Part shown: positions 5,499-6,015 of the stretch, in pieces | Position numbering within the stretch: position 1 is the stretch's first letter | How the letters are laid out: each line of letters begins with the position of its first letter | Source of the DNA: Alphaproteobacteria bacterium | GTDB taxonomy: Bacteria; Pseudomonadota; Alphaproteobacteria; Caulobacterales; Caulobacteraceae | Length of the DNA: 6,015 nt | Direction: 5' to 3' | Assembly (NCBI GenBank): GCA_028869395.1 | Contig: JAGWSE010000355.1 | Coordinates: 1 to 6,015, forward strand | Made by a program: the position numbers and the translations under genes | Notes under the pieces: model-generated | What the model was told of the DNA's origin: nothing | What the model saw: the letters and a program-made list of their open reading frames with translations, nothing else | The model's database searches: none

Positions 5499-6015
5499 GC
5501 GAGCAGCGCCTTCGCGCGCTGGAACACCGCCTCGAACATGGCGGGCGTGAGCCGGCCGGTGTTCGTGTTCAGGCGCGAGCAGTGATAGCTGTTGATCACC
5601 GTATAGGGACCGGCCTGGAACTCCGAGCCATGGCCCGGCGCGCCGCCGTTCGCCTTGAGGCCCAGCGCCCGCAGCACGTTCCGACGGGAGACGTCGCCCA
5701 GGGTGACGATCACCTTCAGGCGGGGGAGGGCGGCGATGCGGGCTGTCAGGAACGGCCGGCAGTTGGCCTCTTCCGCGGTCACCGGCTTGTTGCCGGGCGG
5801 GGCGCAGCGAACCGCGTTGGTGATCATGCAGTCCACCAGGTGAACGCTGTCGTCGGGCCGCGCCTCGTAGGTTCCGGTCGCGAGGCCGAGCTTCAGAAGG
5901 GTCTCGTAGAGCAGCATGCCGGCATAGTCGCCCGTGAAGGGCCGGCCCGTGCGGTTCGCGCCGGTCCGTCCGGGCGCGAGGCCCACAACGAGCAGCCGTG
6001 CCTCGGGATCGCCGA
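5495..6015 (-). CDS. Family 5 (UDGb-type) uracil-DNA glycosylase, 5' end cut by window edge
   Basis: An iron-sulfur DNA repair enzyme that removes uracil, and in this family often other deaminated bases, starting base excision repair. The frame is open to the right edge, so the N-terminus is missing; 172 residues are visible. VVGLAPGRTGANRTGRPFTGDYAG (visible 9-32) is motif 1. The GLAP...NRTGR.FTGD form is typical of UDGb rather than of family 4 (GEAPG-E). The acidic residue in FTGD (Asp29) is the likely catalytic Asp. ITNAVRCAPPGNKP follows (visible 64-77). SYHCSRLNTNTGRLT (visible 142-156) is the C-terminal motif with the catalytic-loop His144. Cys70 and Cys85, 14 residues apart, fit the second half of the 4Fe-4S ligand pattern. 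The CxxC pair expected near the N-terminus lies beyond the window. The gene converges with the GNAT gene and shares its stop site. The GTG at 5986 is internal to motif 1 and not the start. Confidence 0.9.
   Translation of the reverse strand, partial: GDPEARLLVVGLAPGRTGANRTGRPFTGDYAGMLLYETLLKLGLATGTYEARPDDSVHLVDCMITNAVRCAPPGNKPVTAEEANCRPFLTARIAALPRLKVIVTLGDVSRRNVLRALGLKANGGAPGHGSEFQAGPYTVINSYHCSRLNTNTGRLTPAMFEAVFQRAKALLA

Noticed and set aside
1..6015. Search for CRISPR repeats, tRNA or rRNA genes, insertion sequences, attachment sites or defence genes
   Set aside because: I saw no regularly spaced repeats, cloverleaf-like stretch, transposase or integrase motif, and base composition is even across all genes.

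Overview
This is a GC-rich (about 70%) bacterial chromosomal window, tightly packed with short or overlapping gene junctions. Gene content, non-ATG starts, the lysine-sensitive type DapA and the SLT / dapA / smpB arrangement suggest an alphaproteobacterium. Caulobacterales (Caulobacter/Phenylobacterium-like) is my first guess and a sphingomonad or relative is possible; this is inference from memory of such genomes, not a computed placement. I see no tRNA, rRNA, CRISPR, insertion sequence or phage signal.

Left part (1-1119, plus strand): an 83-base leader with a small palindrome and a good ribosome binding site, then a TetR-family repressor (GTG start), then 22 bases later an uncharacterised four-helix membrane protein of 125 residues. 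These two look like one transcript. The membrane gene runs 14 bases into the 3' end of the next, convergent gene.

Middle (1106-3396): a large periplasmic Slt70-type lytic transglycosylase on the minus strand, best started at a TTG at 3259 in front of a signal peptide. A 137-base divergent intergenic region separates it from dapA. The two divergent genes share a cell-wall theme: one cuts peptidoglycan, the other starts the pathway to diaminopimelate, the peptidoglycan cross-linking residue.

Right part (3397-5498, plus strand): dapA, smpB (1 base gap) and a two-part GNAT acetyltransferase (22 base gap, TTG start) form a probable operon joining lysine/diaminopimelate synthesis, tmRNA-dependent ribosome rescue and an unknown acetylation. 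The window closes with a minus-strand family 5 (UDGb-type) uracil-DNA glycosylase, cut by the right edge. Its stop codon and that of the GNAT gene lie in one shared CTAG.

The window is mostly ordinary core genome. I do not see a convincing undescribed system. The least understood parts are the TetR/membrane-protein pair and the GNAT protein in the dapA-smpB operon.
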